Shown: positions 26,399 through 34,953 of the stretch, in pieces
Position numbering within the stretch: the first letter of the stretch is position 1
Layout of the letters: the number at the start of each line of letters is the position of its first letter
DNA from: CAXBDP01 sp041689935
GTDB lineage: Bacteria; Bacteroidota; Bacteroidia; Cytophagales; Cyclobacteriaceae
NCBI GenBank assembly: GCA_041689935.1
Contig: JBDNFI010000001.1
Coordinates: forward strand, 4,627-68,626
DNA: 64,000 nt
Direction: 5' to 3'
Notes under the pieces: model-generated
The model's input: only the letters and a program-made list of their open reading frames with translations
The model's database searches: none
What the model was told of the DNA's origin: nothing
Position numbers and translations under genes: made by a program

Positions 26399-28444
26399 TT
26401 AACCCACCTTTCGAAACAACATTTCACTCATTATCATTACTGATTCCTTTAGGTAAATGTCGTTCGTTAGAGGCTCTTTATCTTTCACTTTTCTGATTTC
26501 GCTTGAGCCTACATTTCCACTTAATTTGTTTCTGACTGTTCTTATCTGCTCAGCTAATTTCATTTCATCTTTACGTTCAGTCAAATTCAGGGATATTCTA
26601 GTTTCGGCTCTTTCCTTTTTGACATCTTCAATTTCGGCAAGTAGATTATTCAAATCCTGCTCATTTTTGAGTCTGTCTCCGAAGTAAGCGTTTAGGCTTT
26701 TGACCAATTCAGCGTCAATTTTATTATTCGGTTTAAAATTGGCTTTCTTGATTTTCTCAAAAGGCAGTGCATTTGCTCTGGAGCTTTCGCCAAACTCGTC
26801 CGCACTCATAATAGAAGGAAGACTCACGTCGGGCACTACGCCTCTTATCTGAGTACTTTCGCCATTTACTCTGTAATACATGCCAAGTGTGAATTTCAGC
26901 TGACCTAATTTATCCCTTTCTTGTGGCAAATAAACCTCAAGATCGATCACGTTTTGAACAGTACCTTTGCCGAAAGTCGTTTCGCCCAATACTACACCAC
27001 GCTTATAATCTTGTATTGCTCCTGCAAATATTTCGGAAGCCGAGGCAGAAAATCTATCCACCAATACACCCAATGGGCCATCGTAAAACACTTCTGGAGT
27101 ATCATCTTTCTCTACTCTTACTTCTCCATTGCCGCTTCTGATTTGCACCACTGGCCCTTGGTTCACAAACAAGCCAGAGAGTTGAATCGCCTCAAGTAAG
27201 GCTCCTCCACCATTTCTTCTCAAGTCGATAATTATTCCTTCTACATCTTGCTCCTTTAGCTCTGTAATTAATTTTTTCACGTCACGCGTAGTACTGCGAT
27301 AGTTTGGGTCGCCTTTGGATGCGGCGGCAAAATCCATATAGAAATTAGGGATAGTTATTACGCCAACATTAAATTTCTTTCCATTTCTTTCTACTTGCAA
27401 TAACTCTGATTTTGCAGCTTCATCTTCCAATTTAATTTCGTCTCTTTCAAGGACTATTTCCATTGGTGGCGCATTTACACCACCTTCGCCAGGCTTAATT
27501 TTTAACTTCACTTTTGTGCCTTTAGGGCCTTTGATTAAAGCCACCACGTCATCTAACCTCCAACCAACTACATCTTCGACTTCCCCTTTTTCGCCTTGCC
27601 CCACGCCTACAATCAAGTCGTTGGCTTGAAGCTCTTTACTCTTGAATGCTGGGCCTCCTGCTATCACTTCTACTATTTTGGTGTATTCATCCTCCATTTG
27701 CAGTCTTGCACCAATCCCTTCGAATGTTAGGCTCATTTCTTCTTGAAATTTCTCTGCGGTTTTTGGCGAGAAATAACTTGTATGCGGATCAAAAGACTCC
27801 GTTAGGGAATTCATATAAATTTGAAATACGTCCTCACTTCTGTACTGACGCAATGTTCTACTTATGGTAGTATATCTTTTCTTCAAGACCTCTTTCGCAC
27901 TTTCATAATCTCTATCTGCCAGCATCAAATTCAATGCTTGCAACTTCATATACTTTCTCCAGCGCTCGTTCCATTCTTCGAGTGTCGAAGCATATACCTC
28001 GTTTTCCTCTTTGGTATCGAAATATTCATCGGTATCGAAATCAAACCCTTCGTCTAATACCTCATTCAAAAACACCATTCTGTCCATCATGCGCTGACGA
28101 AATATCTCGAACATCACATAGGGAGCTTCCAAATTTCCTCTCTTCAGATCGTCGTCCAATCGCACTTTATATCTCTCAAAAGCATCGATATCTGCTTGCT
28201 GGAAATACAATTTGCCATTATCCAACGACGACAGATATTGATCAAAAACTATTTGAGAAAGAGAATCTGAAAGTGGTGTTTTGCGATAATGATAGTTGTT
28301 GAGCAAATTGGTCACGATCACTGTTTGTTTCATCTGAGCTTCAGTGGGCTGCAGAATCTCCAACTCTTCGGTGCTTTGCGTCTGAGCGAAAGCACTGAAA
28401 GACAAGACAGCTATAAGACTAAAAAATATGCTAAATCTTTTCAT
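26399..28444 (-). CDS. prc: Tail-specific (carboxy-terminal processing) protease
   Basis: 681 residues from the ATG at 28444, which opens a proper signal peptide (MKRFSIFFSLIAVLSFSAFA/Q); an in-frame ATG at 28492 adds 16 residues ahead of it and is less likely. Order of domains: N-terminal helical domain (TSP N), PDZ (about 235-320, with IVGVGQGEKGEVEDVVGWRL), and S41 peptidase core with FSASASEIFAGAIQDYKRG (Ser nucleophile) and ETTFGKGTVQ (Lys base). A C-terminal DUF3340-like domain follows. Prc-type proteases degrade or trim periplasmic proteins from the C-terminus. Length matches the long Prc branch. Confidence 0.93.
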   Translation of the reverse strand: MKRFSIFFSLIAVLSFSAFAQTQSTEELEILQPTEAQMKQTVIVTNLLNNYHYRKTPLSDSLSQIVFDQYLSSLDNGKLYFQQADIDAFERYKVRLDDDLKRGNLEAPYVMFEIFRQRMMDRMVFLNEVLDEGFDFDTDEYFDTKEENEVYASTLEEWNERWRKYMKLQALNLMLADRDYESAKEVLKKRYTTISRTLRQYRSEDVFQIYMNSLTESFDPHTSYFSPKTAEKFQEEMSLTFEGIGARLQMEDEYTKIVEVIAGGPAFKSKELQANDLIVGVGQGEKGEVEDVVGWRLDDVVALIKGPKGTKVKLKIKPGEGGVNAPPMEIVLERDEIKLEDEAAKSELLQVERNGKKFNVGVITIPNFYMDFAAASKGDPNYRSTTRDVKKLITELKEQDVEGIIIDLRRNGGGALLEAIQLSGLFVNQGPVVQIRSGNGEVRVEKDDTPEVFYDGPLGVLVDRFSASASEIFAGAIQDYKRGVVLGETTFGKGTVQNVIDLEVYLPQERDKLGQLKFTLGMYYRVNGESTQIRGVVPDVSLPSIMSADEFGESSRANALPFEKIKKANFKPNNKIDAELVKSLNAYFGDRLKNEQDLNNLLAEIEDVKKERAETRISLNLTERKDEMKLAEQIRTVRNKLSGNVGSSEIRKVKDKEPLTNDIYLKESVMIMSEMLFRKVG

Positions 28445-28642
28445 ATAAACTATTTGGATTAATGCGGATTTGAGGACTTTGAAAAAAATCAAAGTACCAA
28501 GTGTAAAACTACTAAATCGAAACGTAGATTTTCTCTACCCTAATAAAACGCCAACTGTTCAAAAATGATGCAAGAAATTCAATTAATGAATATACTTCGA
28601 CTATAAGGTGCTTTTTAGATGACAAAAGGGAAATGAATGATG

Positions 28643-30135
28643 TTAAAGAATTCCGAAATAACTAATTACCTTAAAATAACCCAAAACCAAACCCAAACTA
28701 ATAAGACCTATTATTAAACCAGTCAATACAAAGTCCTTAGAAAGGAGCTCACCTTTGGCATAAGCCATTGCATTTGGTGGTGTACTTACGGGCAATGCCA
28801 TAGCGGAAGAAGCCATCAGCGCCACACCGATAATGAGAGTCTTTGCGCCGTAATCTTCAATTGCATAAGAAATGGCTAAAGCTAATGGAATAATTAAATT
28901 GCTACTTGCTGTATTAGATAAGAATGTACTCATCAATAAAGTACCCAAGAGCAATAACCCCAAAATGTATGGCGAATCAGTCGGAATATAATTCAATATC
29001 TCTGCATCAAGCTTGGTTATTTGCATACCCGTACCCAAGGCGATTCCGCCAGCAATAAGCAGAAGAATATGCCAATCAAGTGATTTTAAATCTTTGGTGT
29101 TAATAAGCCCAGTGATTTTAAATCTTTGGTGTTAATAAGCCCAGTGGTTGTAAATACAATTGGTGGAATCAATGCCACTACAGCGGGAGGTAATCCATGG
29201 AAAAAATCGGTTAGCCAAAGCAGTACAGTAGAGGCAAAAATAAAAATAACAAACCAGCCTCTAGCATCTATTAGACTTTTGGGAACATCAAATTCCACTA
29301 AATCTACGGGAACCTTATACAATCTGGATAAGATGAAATACAGTATCACTAATAAAATAAGCCAAACAGGTAAGGCAATCAGAAACCATTCGAAAAAACT
29401 GATATCAAATCCGGCACTTCTTAAATAGGCGACTGCGACTGCATTTGGAGGCGAGGAAATTGGTGTGCCCATACCACCAATATTTGCAGCAAAAGGAATT
29501 GCCAACATGATTGATTTTCGGAAAGGCTCTTTTGGAGGAATTTGGGCAAGGATGGGAATGCTGAGTGTAATCATCATGGCAGCTGTAGCAGTATTACTCA
29601 TCCACATCGAAAAAATCGCAGTGACACCCATCATACCTAACAACACTCGTGTAGGACTTTTTCCAAATATGTTAAGTAATTGACCCGCTAAAGCCTTGTC
29701 AACACCTTCCTTCACAGTGGCTATAGCTAAAATAAACCCACCAAAAAACAGAATAATTACTGGGTCGGAAAGAGGTGCCAAGAAGTAACGAAAACCAGGG
29801 TTATCGACAGCCTCAAAACCTATATTAGGCCAATTGCCTGGATTGCCTAATAACAAAACTTCCAAACCAATTATGAGAACTGCTGTAGCAAATAAGGGAA
29901 CAGCCTCGGTAAACCAAAGCCATGTTGCCAAAATAAATATCCCAACCATAAATACCTTTTCTCTTGGCAGGTCCGTATTGCTTAGCAAATAGATGACTAT
30001 TGCAATTGCTGTAATTGCCCCAAATGAGAAAATAATAAGGTTGCGGATAGCTAAGGGTGGCTTCTTCCCCGAAATCCGCTCGAAAAAGTGGAAAATATCA
30101 AGAGCCTCCTTTAACCGCTTTAGCCGCTGAAACAT
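28643..30135 (-). pseudogene. DASS/SLC13-type anion symporter, frameshifted
   Basis: Two minus-strand frames make one DASS-family sodium-coupled anion (dicarboxylate/sulfate) transporter. The N-terminal part (30135 down to about 29086) has a cytoplasmic N-terminus and about eight membrane helices, including AFSLFSMWMSNTA-like and NIGGMGTPISSPPNA motifs. The C-terminal part (to 28643) has the second SNTASSNLIIPLA motif and STPPNAMAYAKG. The frame is broken by an exact 32-bp tandem duplication at 29079-29142; removing one copy restores INTKDLKSL-DWHILLLIAGG and a continuous 486-residue protein of normal length. As present, translation stops at LTPKI after the duplication. The gene is either recently inactivated or reversibly switched off. 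Confidence 0.88.
29079..29142. repeat. Exact 32-bp tandem duplication
   Basis: The 32-base unit at 29079-29110 is repeated without a mismatch at 29111-29142. Its length is not a multiple of three, so it shifts the transporter reading frame. Confidence 0.97.
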
Positions 30136-30244
30136 TAATTAACTTTCTAACACATCAAAAGAGCTCCAAGTTGAAAATAGCCTTTGATGTAGGTTTGTAA
30201 ATAATTTCCCTAAATGTACATGCAATAATGTAAAGTAAAGGATA

Positions 30245-30276
30245 TTGGTAATGCACTTTTGCTTTCGTTAATTTAG
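30245..30276 (+). promoter_or_regulatory. Probable hemB promoter
   Basis: TTG (30245-30247), a 21-base spacer and TAATTTAG (30269-30276), close to the Bacteroidota -33/-7 pattern (TTTG, TAnnTTTG), 17 bases before the hemB ATG. Confidence 0.45.
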
Positions 30277-30292
30277 CAAAAAATTAATCCTC

Positions 30293-31261
30293 ATGAATCA
30301 ACGTCCTCGTCGCAACCGAAAATCAGCCGCCATTCGCAATATGGTGCAGGAAACGCATTTACAAGCAGCAAACCTTATCCTCCCGCTGTTTTTATTGGAA
30401 GGAAGCGGGAGGAAGGTCGAAGTGAATGCTATGCCCGGAATCTATCGCTACTCTATCGACAATATGCTTCGAGAAATCGAACAATGTATGAATTTAGGCA
30501 TTATGGCTTTCGACATATTTCCCGTTGTTGATGAGAAACACAAAGACAAAACTGCCACTAAAAGCTACGACCCTACTTTTTTCTATTTGCGGGCCCTAAG
30601 GGAAATCAAAAAGCAGTTTCCCGAGGCTTGTATTATGACGGACGTGGCGATGGATCCATACAGCAGCGATGGCCATGACGGCTTGGTCGAAAATGGCAAA
30701 ATCCTCAACGACGAAAGCCTAGAAATACTCGGCAATATGGCTTTGGCGCAAGCAGATTGTGGGATTGATATACTTGGCCCATCCGATATGATGGACGGAA
30801 GAGTAGGCTATATCCGTGACCTATTGGATGATAATGGCTTTACCGAAACCTCCATAATGAGCTATACTGCCAAATATGCGAGTGCTTTCTACGGACCTTT
30901 CCGCGATGCCTTAGACTCTGCACCAAAGTTTGGCGATAAGAAAACCTACCAAATGAATCCCGCCAATAGAAATGAAGCCTTGATTGAAGCTAGACTAGAC
31001 GAAGAAGAAGGAGCGGATTTCTTGATGGTAAAACCAGCTTTGGCCTATTTGGATGTCATTCGCTTGCTCAAGGACAATTACGAATTGCCAATTGCTGCCT
31101 ATAACGTAAGCGGAGAATATTCCATGATTATCGCCGCTGCCGAGCGAGGCTGGATAGACCGCGAAAGAGCCATAGATGAAACCCTCACCAGTATGCGTAG
31201 AGCAGGAGCCGATGTGATTCTTACTTATTTTGCTAAGGAATGGGCGAGTAGAAAAAGCTAA
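30293..31261 (+). CDS. hemB: Porphobilinogen synthase (ALA dehydratase)
   Basis: 322 residues. It condenses two 5-aminolevulinate molecules to porphobilinogen in haem and corrinoid synthesis. The active-site lysines lie in SYTAKYASAFYGPFRD and ADFLMVKPALAYLD (Schiff base). The metal-site loop reads MTDVAMDPYSSDGHDG, with Asp rather than the Cys residues of zinc-type enzymes, so it should be the Mg-dependent type. The N-terminus carries the usual RNRKSAAIRNMVQET arm. A second, divergent copy of the last part of this gene lies 0.85 kb downstream (32004-32128). Two GCGGGAGG octamers lie in opposite orientation 18 bases apart at 30379 and 30405. Confidence 0.96.
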   Translation: MNQRPRRNRKSAAIRNMVQETHLQAANLILPLFLLEGSGRKVEVNAMPGIYRYSIDNMLREIEQCMNLGIMAFDIFPVVDEKHKDKTATKSYDPTFFYLRALREIKKQFPEACIMTDVAMDPYSSDGHDGLVENGKILNDESLEILGNMALAQADCGIDILGPSDMMDGRVGYIRDLLDDNGFTETSIMSYTAKYASAFYGPFRDALDSAPKFGDKKTYQMNPANRNEALIEARLDEEEGADFLMVKPALAYLDVIRLLKDNYELPIAAYNVSGEYSMIIAAAERGWIDRERAIDETLTSMRRAGADVILTYFAKEWASRKS

Positions 31262-31357
31262 AATAGCACTGGAAGTAGTTATATGGTTGATTCATTGATT
31301 GTGCCATTACAGGAACTTGGAAGTTGACAGAATAAACTTTGCTAGAAAATAGTAGTG

Positions 31358-31394
31358 ATTGTAAGTACTATTTTTTGTACGTATATTTGTACTT
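31358..31394 (+). promoter_or_regulatory. Promoter and likely autoregulatory operator of yefM-yoeB
   Basis: ATTG (31358-31361), a 20-base spacer and TATATTTG (31382-31389) match the Bacteroidota promoter. An inverted repeat AAGTAC (31363-31368) / GTACTT (31389-31394) brackets it, with a third GTAC at 31377-31380; two copies read TGTAC. E. coli YefM-YoeB binds TGTACA-core palindromes at its own promoter, so this is a credible autoregulation site. Confidence 0.6.
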
Positions 31395-31410
31395 TTTTAA
31401 ATACAAAATT

Positions 31411-31665
31411 ATGCTTATTACAACAGTTTCTGACTTTAGAAAAGACATTAAAAACTACTTAGATAGCGTTTCAAAAAACTTTGAGACGTTAATAATCAAT
31501 CGAGGAAAAGATTCTGGAATCGTCGTAATGTCGCTGCAGGAATACAACTCATTAATGGCTACAAATCATGAATTGTCATCCCGTAAAAATGAACTACGCT
31601 TAGATACTGCCATTGAAAAGCTAAAGAAAGGAGCGATGCTGGAAAAAGACTTAATTGAAGACTAA
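31411..31665 (+). CDS. yefM: YefM/Phd-type antitoxin
   Basis: 84 residues from the ATG at 31411 (MLITTVSDFRKDIKNYLDSV), which is the conserved family start; an in-frame ATG at 31339 lies upstream of the promoter and is rejected. The N-terminal Phd/YefM DNA-binding fold continues with ETLIINRGKDSGIVVMSLQEYNSL-type strands, split here as FETLIINRGK and GIVVMSLQEYNSL. The acidic, unstructured C-terminus (EKDLIED) is the toxin-binding tail. Two bases separate it from the yoeB start. It neutralises the toxin and represses the operon. Confidence 0.9.
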   Translation: MLITTVSDFRKDIKNYLDSVSKNFETLIINRGKDSGIVVMSLQEYNSLMATNHELSSRKNELRLDTAIEKLKKGAMLEKDLIED

Positions 31666-31667
31666 CA

Positions 31668-31925
31668 ATGAAATACGTTTTTGTGGACGAGTCTTGGGAA
31701 GATTATTTGTATTGGCAAAAAGCGGATAAGAAAAAGCTGAAGAAAATAAATGAGCTATTAAAAGACATTGCTAGGAATCCATTTGATGGAATTGGAAAAT
31801 TTGACCCATTAAAACATAAATACGCTGGATTTTGGTCAAGACGAATTGATAACGAGCATCGGCTAATTTATCAATATAAAGAAGGAGAAATATTAATTGC
31901 GAAATGCAGATTCCACTATGATTGA
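31668..31925 (+). CDS. yoeB: YoeB-type toxin, ribosome-dependent mRNA interferase
   Basis: 85 residues, colinear without gaps with E. coli YoeB (ESWEDYLYWQ, KKINELLKDIARNPFDG, FWSRRIDNEHRLIY, CRFHYD). YoeB cleaves mRNA in the ribosomal A site. Catalytic positions Arg65, His83 and Tyr84 are kept. Position 46, a Glu in E. coli YoeB (acid/base residue), is Asp here (GKFDPLKH), a conservative but notable change that may lower activity. It forms an operon with yefM (two-base gap). The pair sits between the resident hemB end and the second hemB tail, indicating acquisition with that rearrangement. Confidence 0.93.
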   Translation: MKYVFVDESWEDYLYWQKADKKKLKKINELLKDIARNPFDGIGKFDPLKHKYAGFWSRRIDNEHRLIYQYKEGEILIAKCRFHYD

Positions 31926-32003
31926 AATAGAAAAATTTTAGCCAATTAGATTTTTCGAACTAAAAAAACTTGATTGCTTATGCCAGAATTGCAGATCTGT
32001 TCA

Positions 32004-32128
32004 ACCGCGAAAGAGCCGTAGATGAAACCCTCACTAGTATGCGTAGAGCAGGAGATGGTGTGATTCTTACTTATTTTGCTAAAGAGTGGAAGGTTAATTG
32101 GGAGAAGTCATTTTATACCAAAATTTAA
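32004..32128 (+). pseudogene. Second, divergent 3' end of hemB
   Basis: Bases 32004-32089 match hemB 31158-31243 with about 7 differences in 86 (about 92% identity). The reading frame is preserved: NRERAVDETLTSMRRAGDGV, then ILTYFAKEW, followed by a different tail KVNWEKSFYTKI and a stop at 32126-32128. Upstream of 32004 similarity to hemB ends abruptly. This is a gene fragment without a start, best explained as the end of another hemB allele brought in by recombination. Confidence 0.9.
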
Positions 32129-32321
32129 AGATTTAAAATAGGCCAACTCATAAACTATACCTTATTCTTGAAATTAAGATAGATTAAAGGGAAGAATGAT
32201 CTTAAAATATATAATTATTTTTAATCTATAAATTATTTAATTATATTCGTTCTATTCACTTTAAATTTTATTTTCAACCCTAATTTTAACTTTTATTAAA
32301 AATCTTTCTTATTTACAATCA

Positions 32322-32576
32322 GTGACACAAAAGGCATTAATTTCAATCTTTTGCTTCTTTCTATTCATCCTTGTCATTTCATACTCTAGCCACAGTTCCT
32401 ATGCAGGCACTTGCAAAACTGACACTAATATCAAGGACGGAATTTGTACTGAATGGCCTGCATTAGACGGAGGAACTTCTCAATGTCTAACTCCGACAGG
32501 TGCACAGGTCGCAGATTGTGATAAATGCGCATCACATCCAAGACCTTATAATTGTGATGATGAAACAATATCCTAG
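32322..32576 (+). CDS. Small exported six-cysteine peptide
   Basis: 84 codons starting with GTG (no in-frame ATG is available). A hydrophobic signal (about 5-27, LISIFCFFLFILVISYSS) is followed by a probable cleavage near SYAG. The mature part of about 55 residues has six Cys (GTCKTD, DGICTEW, SQCLTP, VADCDKCASH, YNCDDE), suggesting disulfide bonds outside the cytoplasm. The architecture resembles the small exported proteins (NVEALA-type) found beside beta-propeller lipoproteins in Bacteroidota, and one follows 131 bases downstream. Function is unknown; a peptide of this size could also be a signal or toxin. Confidence 0.6.
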   Translation: MTQKALISIFCFFLFILVISYSSHSSYAGTCKTDTNIKDGICTEWPALDGGTSQCLTPTGAQVADCDKCASHPRPYNCDDETIS

Positions 32577-32707
32577 AGCAAACTAAAATCGCGTAGGTTA
32601 CTCTTAAAATTGTAAGCCTCCACATTTTAATCTTATTAAATTTAATCCCTTTTTGACTCCTTCAGTATGTTTCATTTGGTATAATCTAAGTAATTAAAAC
32701 CCAATAC

Positions 32708-33835
32708 ATGAAAAATATATTTTTGTTAATTTCACTTATCTCAGCTATTCAATTAACCTCATGTTTAAATCAGAAATTAGAAACTGATAGAGAAGTAGTA
32801 AGACTCAGTCCTGTTGATAGTTTAGAAATTCAAATTGATCCCACTACTCCGACATTTCCTCGTTATATTGATTTTAATACCGATTCAAATTTGCTCCTAG
32901 TTGGAAATGAGTTTAATTCTTCAATACAATTCTATGATATTCAAAAAAAGCAACTTGTTAAAGTAATTGAATTTGATGAGGAAGGACCAAATGGGATAGG
33001 AAATATGGGAGCTATTACATATATAAATAATGATAGTATTCTTATTTTCGACAGACCAACCTACATTAAAATTTCAGACAATAGCGGGAAAGTAATTTTC
33101 TCAGGCTTACCTGAAACAAATTACAACTTATTATCTAGTAGTGCTACAAGATCATACATTCATTACGGCCATGTTTTTAGTTACAATAGAGGAGCATTTG
33201 CGCTTAACCCTAATAATTTTAAAGGAGAGGACAGTAATAGTATAGCTATATCCTTTAATCTATTAGATTCTACAACAAATGACTGGTTAACATATCCCGA
33301 ATCAATTATTAATAATCAATGGGATAGTCAACAATTTTGGTATTACTCAACTCAAAATAAAGAGGATAATCTTCTAACTTATGCTTGTGCTGGCTGTGAC
33401 TCAATTAATACGTTCTATGATGAAAATTTAAGCTACAATACGATTTCTTTTGGATCGAACTTGTTACCAAAACCCGCTCCATATAAATATGGTAGACCTA
33501 GCCAATTGTCATCTGTTGAAGCAGCCGAGATGAAATCATGGTTTTTGACTAAAGGTTAAGCCTATGGGCCAATACACTATGATAAATTCAGAAAACAATA
33601 CTATCGATTTCTATATTTACCAAACCCAAACGCAACTTCAATATTAGAAAAGCCTGTGGCACTTTTGACCGCCAATGAATCTTTTACTGAAATTAGAGAA
33701 TTTACATTTGACGAAAAATATAATCAAATTCTCCACCCAGGGCCAGTAATAGTATCAGAAGAAGGACTTTATATTTATTTGAATGACGAAATCGAAAATA
33801 CATGGAAATGGTACCTATTTAAACCTTGGCAATAA
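32708..33835 (+). pseudogene. DUF4221-like beta-propeller lipoprotein with in-frame stop
   Basis: A single reading frame of 376 codons interrupted by one TAA at 33557-33559. The first part (283 residues) has a lipoprotein signal ending at Q-L-T-S-C and DUF4221-like features, including VIEFDEEGPNGIGNMG. After the TAA the same frame continues with AYGPIHYDKFRKQYYRFLYL, then EKPVALLTANESFTEI, to a natural stop at 33835 (LFKPWQ). The second part contains the family's conserved late YYRFLYLP block, so the stop truncates a real protein. One substitution (GAA to TAA) would explain it. It could be a recent pseudogene, a polymorphism or a sequencing error. It sits in the nested segment between the two duplicated tails. 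Confidence 0.8.
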
Positions 33836-33849
33836 GTTGGTGAAAAACT

Positions 33850-34028
33850 TCACCTTCTCTTATTTCCTTTTCTTGAACTTGAGCACTTTTTAAACTTCCT
33901 TTCCTTCTTCTCATGGAAGGCACCTTTGAATTCAGGATTTTCTCGGCGGTTTTGCTCGTCTATTTCGCGTAGCATTTCCTGCTCTTCAGCCTTCGGTGTT
34001 TTTACGATCTCCACGTCTTTTAAAATAT
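33850..34028 (-). pseudogene. Second, divergent 3' end of rhlE
   Basis: 33892-34028 matches rhlE 36057-36193 with about 13 differences in 137 (about 90%). Translated on the minus strand it keeps frame (KAEEQEMLREIDEQNRRENP, FKGAFHEKKERKF) and then ends in a different basic tail, KKCSSSRKGNKRR, with TGA at 33850-33852. The rest of rhlE is missing. It mirrors the hemB fragment at the other end of the segment. Confidence 0.9.
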
Positions 34029-34485
34029 ATTTTAGTGCTTTTTGATTGAAAGCACTAATTCAATAAATTTCATATTATTTATATTTTATTTATCATTATA
34101 CATAAGTCAAATTAGTTTGATTAATCTAAATGCAATTAGGCATTTTCATACATCATTTCAATACATGTGACAGTCTTTAATGCAAAATGAAGTATTTATG
34201 ATTTCTGTTGTTAATCAGCGATACTGGGTGTAAAGACTATAACCTGTGAAACATATTCCAATTTTTTCTCACAGATGTTGATCTGATTTTATTTTTTTCT
34301 AAAGAAAAGGTAGGAGTAGAAGGTATGCACCTAATAGTCCGTATGATTTCGCAAACAGCTTAATAAACACTCTATTTAAAAACAGTCAATATTTTTAATA
34401 ATATCAAGACGAAAACAATGTCTAGAGCATGAAAAAAAATTTCAAATTTTCTTATGGAAAAATTGTATTGATTTTTTTTTGAATT
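34029..34485. other. AT-rich non-coding segment with an edge hairpin
   Basis: About 450 bases with no gene. Right beside the end of the rhlE-like fragment is an inverted repeat TTAGTGCTT / AAGCACTAA (34032-34040 and 34050-34058, nine-base loop). Just before the next small gene, TTG (34463-34465), 19 bases and TATGTTTG (34485-34492) fit the Bacteroidota promoter but overlap the annotated start codon. Confidence 0.5.
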
Positions 34486-34752
34486 ATGTTTGTAAGAAAT
34501 AGAATTTTCTCAACTAAAACAAAACTGACTAGGAAAAGAAAAACCAGTTTTCTAATTACAGCATTTGCATTTTTTGCATTTTCGGTTTTTGCATTGAAGG
34601 CATTTTCAAGTGGGCCGGCATTTTGTTGTGGATGGGCACCAGAAGAAACTTGCGCGACATATAATCAAGAAGTTCAAAATCCAAGTGGCCATGGCGTTAT
34701 GGTAATACCAGTTAATATCCCTGGAATTAAAAAACCTTGTACTGTTGAGTAA
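34486..34752 (+). CDS. Small exported Cys-containing peptide (NVEALA-like layout)
   Basis: 88 residues. A basic N-terminus (KLTRKRKTS) precedes a hydrophobic signal (FLITAFAFFAFSVFALKAF). The mature part of about 50 residues has four Cys (FCCGWAPEETCAT and KKPCTVE). No other ATG exists before the signal, so ATG 34486 is kept, although a promoter-like TATGTTTG overlaps it. The layout (short exported peptide with C-terminal Cys, followed by a six-bladed propeller lipoprotein 200 bases downstream) is that of NVEALA-type genes in Bacteroidota; the NVEALA motif itself is not visible. Function unknown. Confidence 0.6.
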   Translation: MFVRNRIFSTKTKLTRKRKTSFLITAFAFFAFSVFALKAFSSGPAFCCGWAPEETCATYNQEVQNPSGHGVMVIPVNIPGIKKPCTVE

Positions 34753-34953
34753 TTTATATACCTAATAAAAAATAAAAGCGCATTAGTATTTACAGCTGCC
34801 CTTTTATTCATAGTTAATCTTTTTCAAGTTAATTTTTATTGATAATTTAGGTGCCAAAAAAATTAAATTTCGAGATATATTTGAACGATTGATTAAATAA
34901 TCTATAGTATTTATTGATATCCCACAATCATCAAACTTTATATAAAATAACAA

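Noticed and set aside
31339..31410. Longer N-terminus of the antitoxin from ATG 31339
   Set aside because: It would start upstream of the promoter and operator, and the extra 24 residues are not family-like; the ATG at 31411 matches the conserved start.
34485..34492. TATGTTTG as the promoter of the small peptide gene at 34486
   Set aside because: It fits the -7 consensus and spacing, but it overlaps the only available ATG before the signal peptide, so a transcript from it would lack the start codon. Unresolved.
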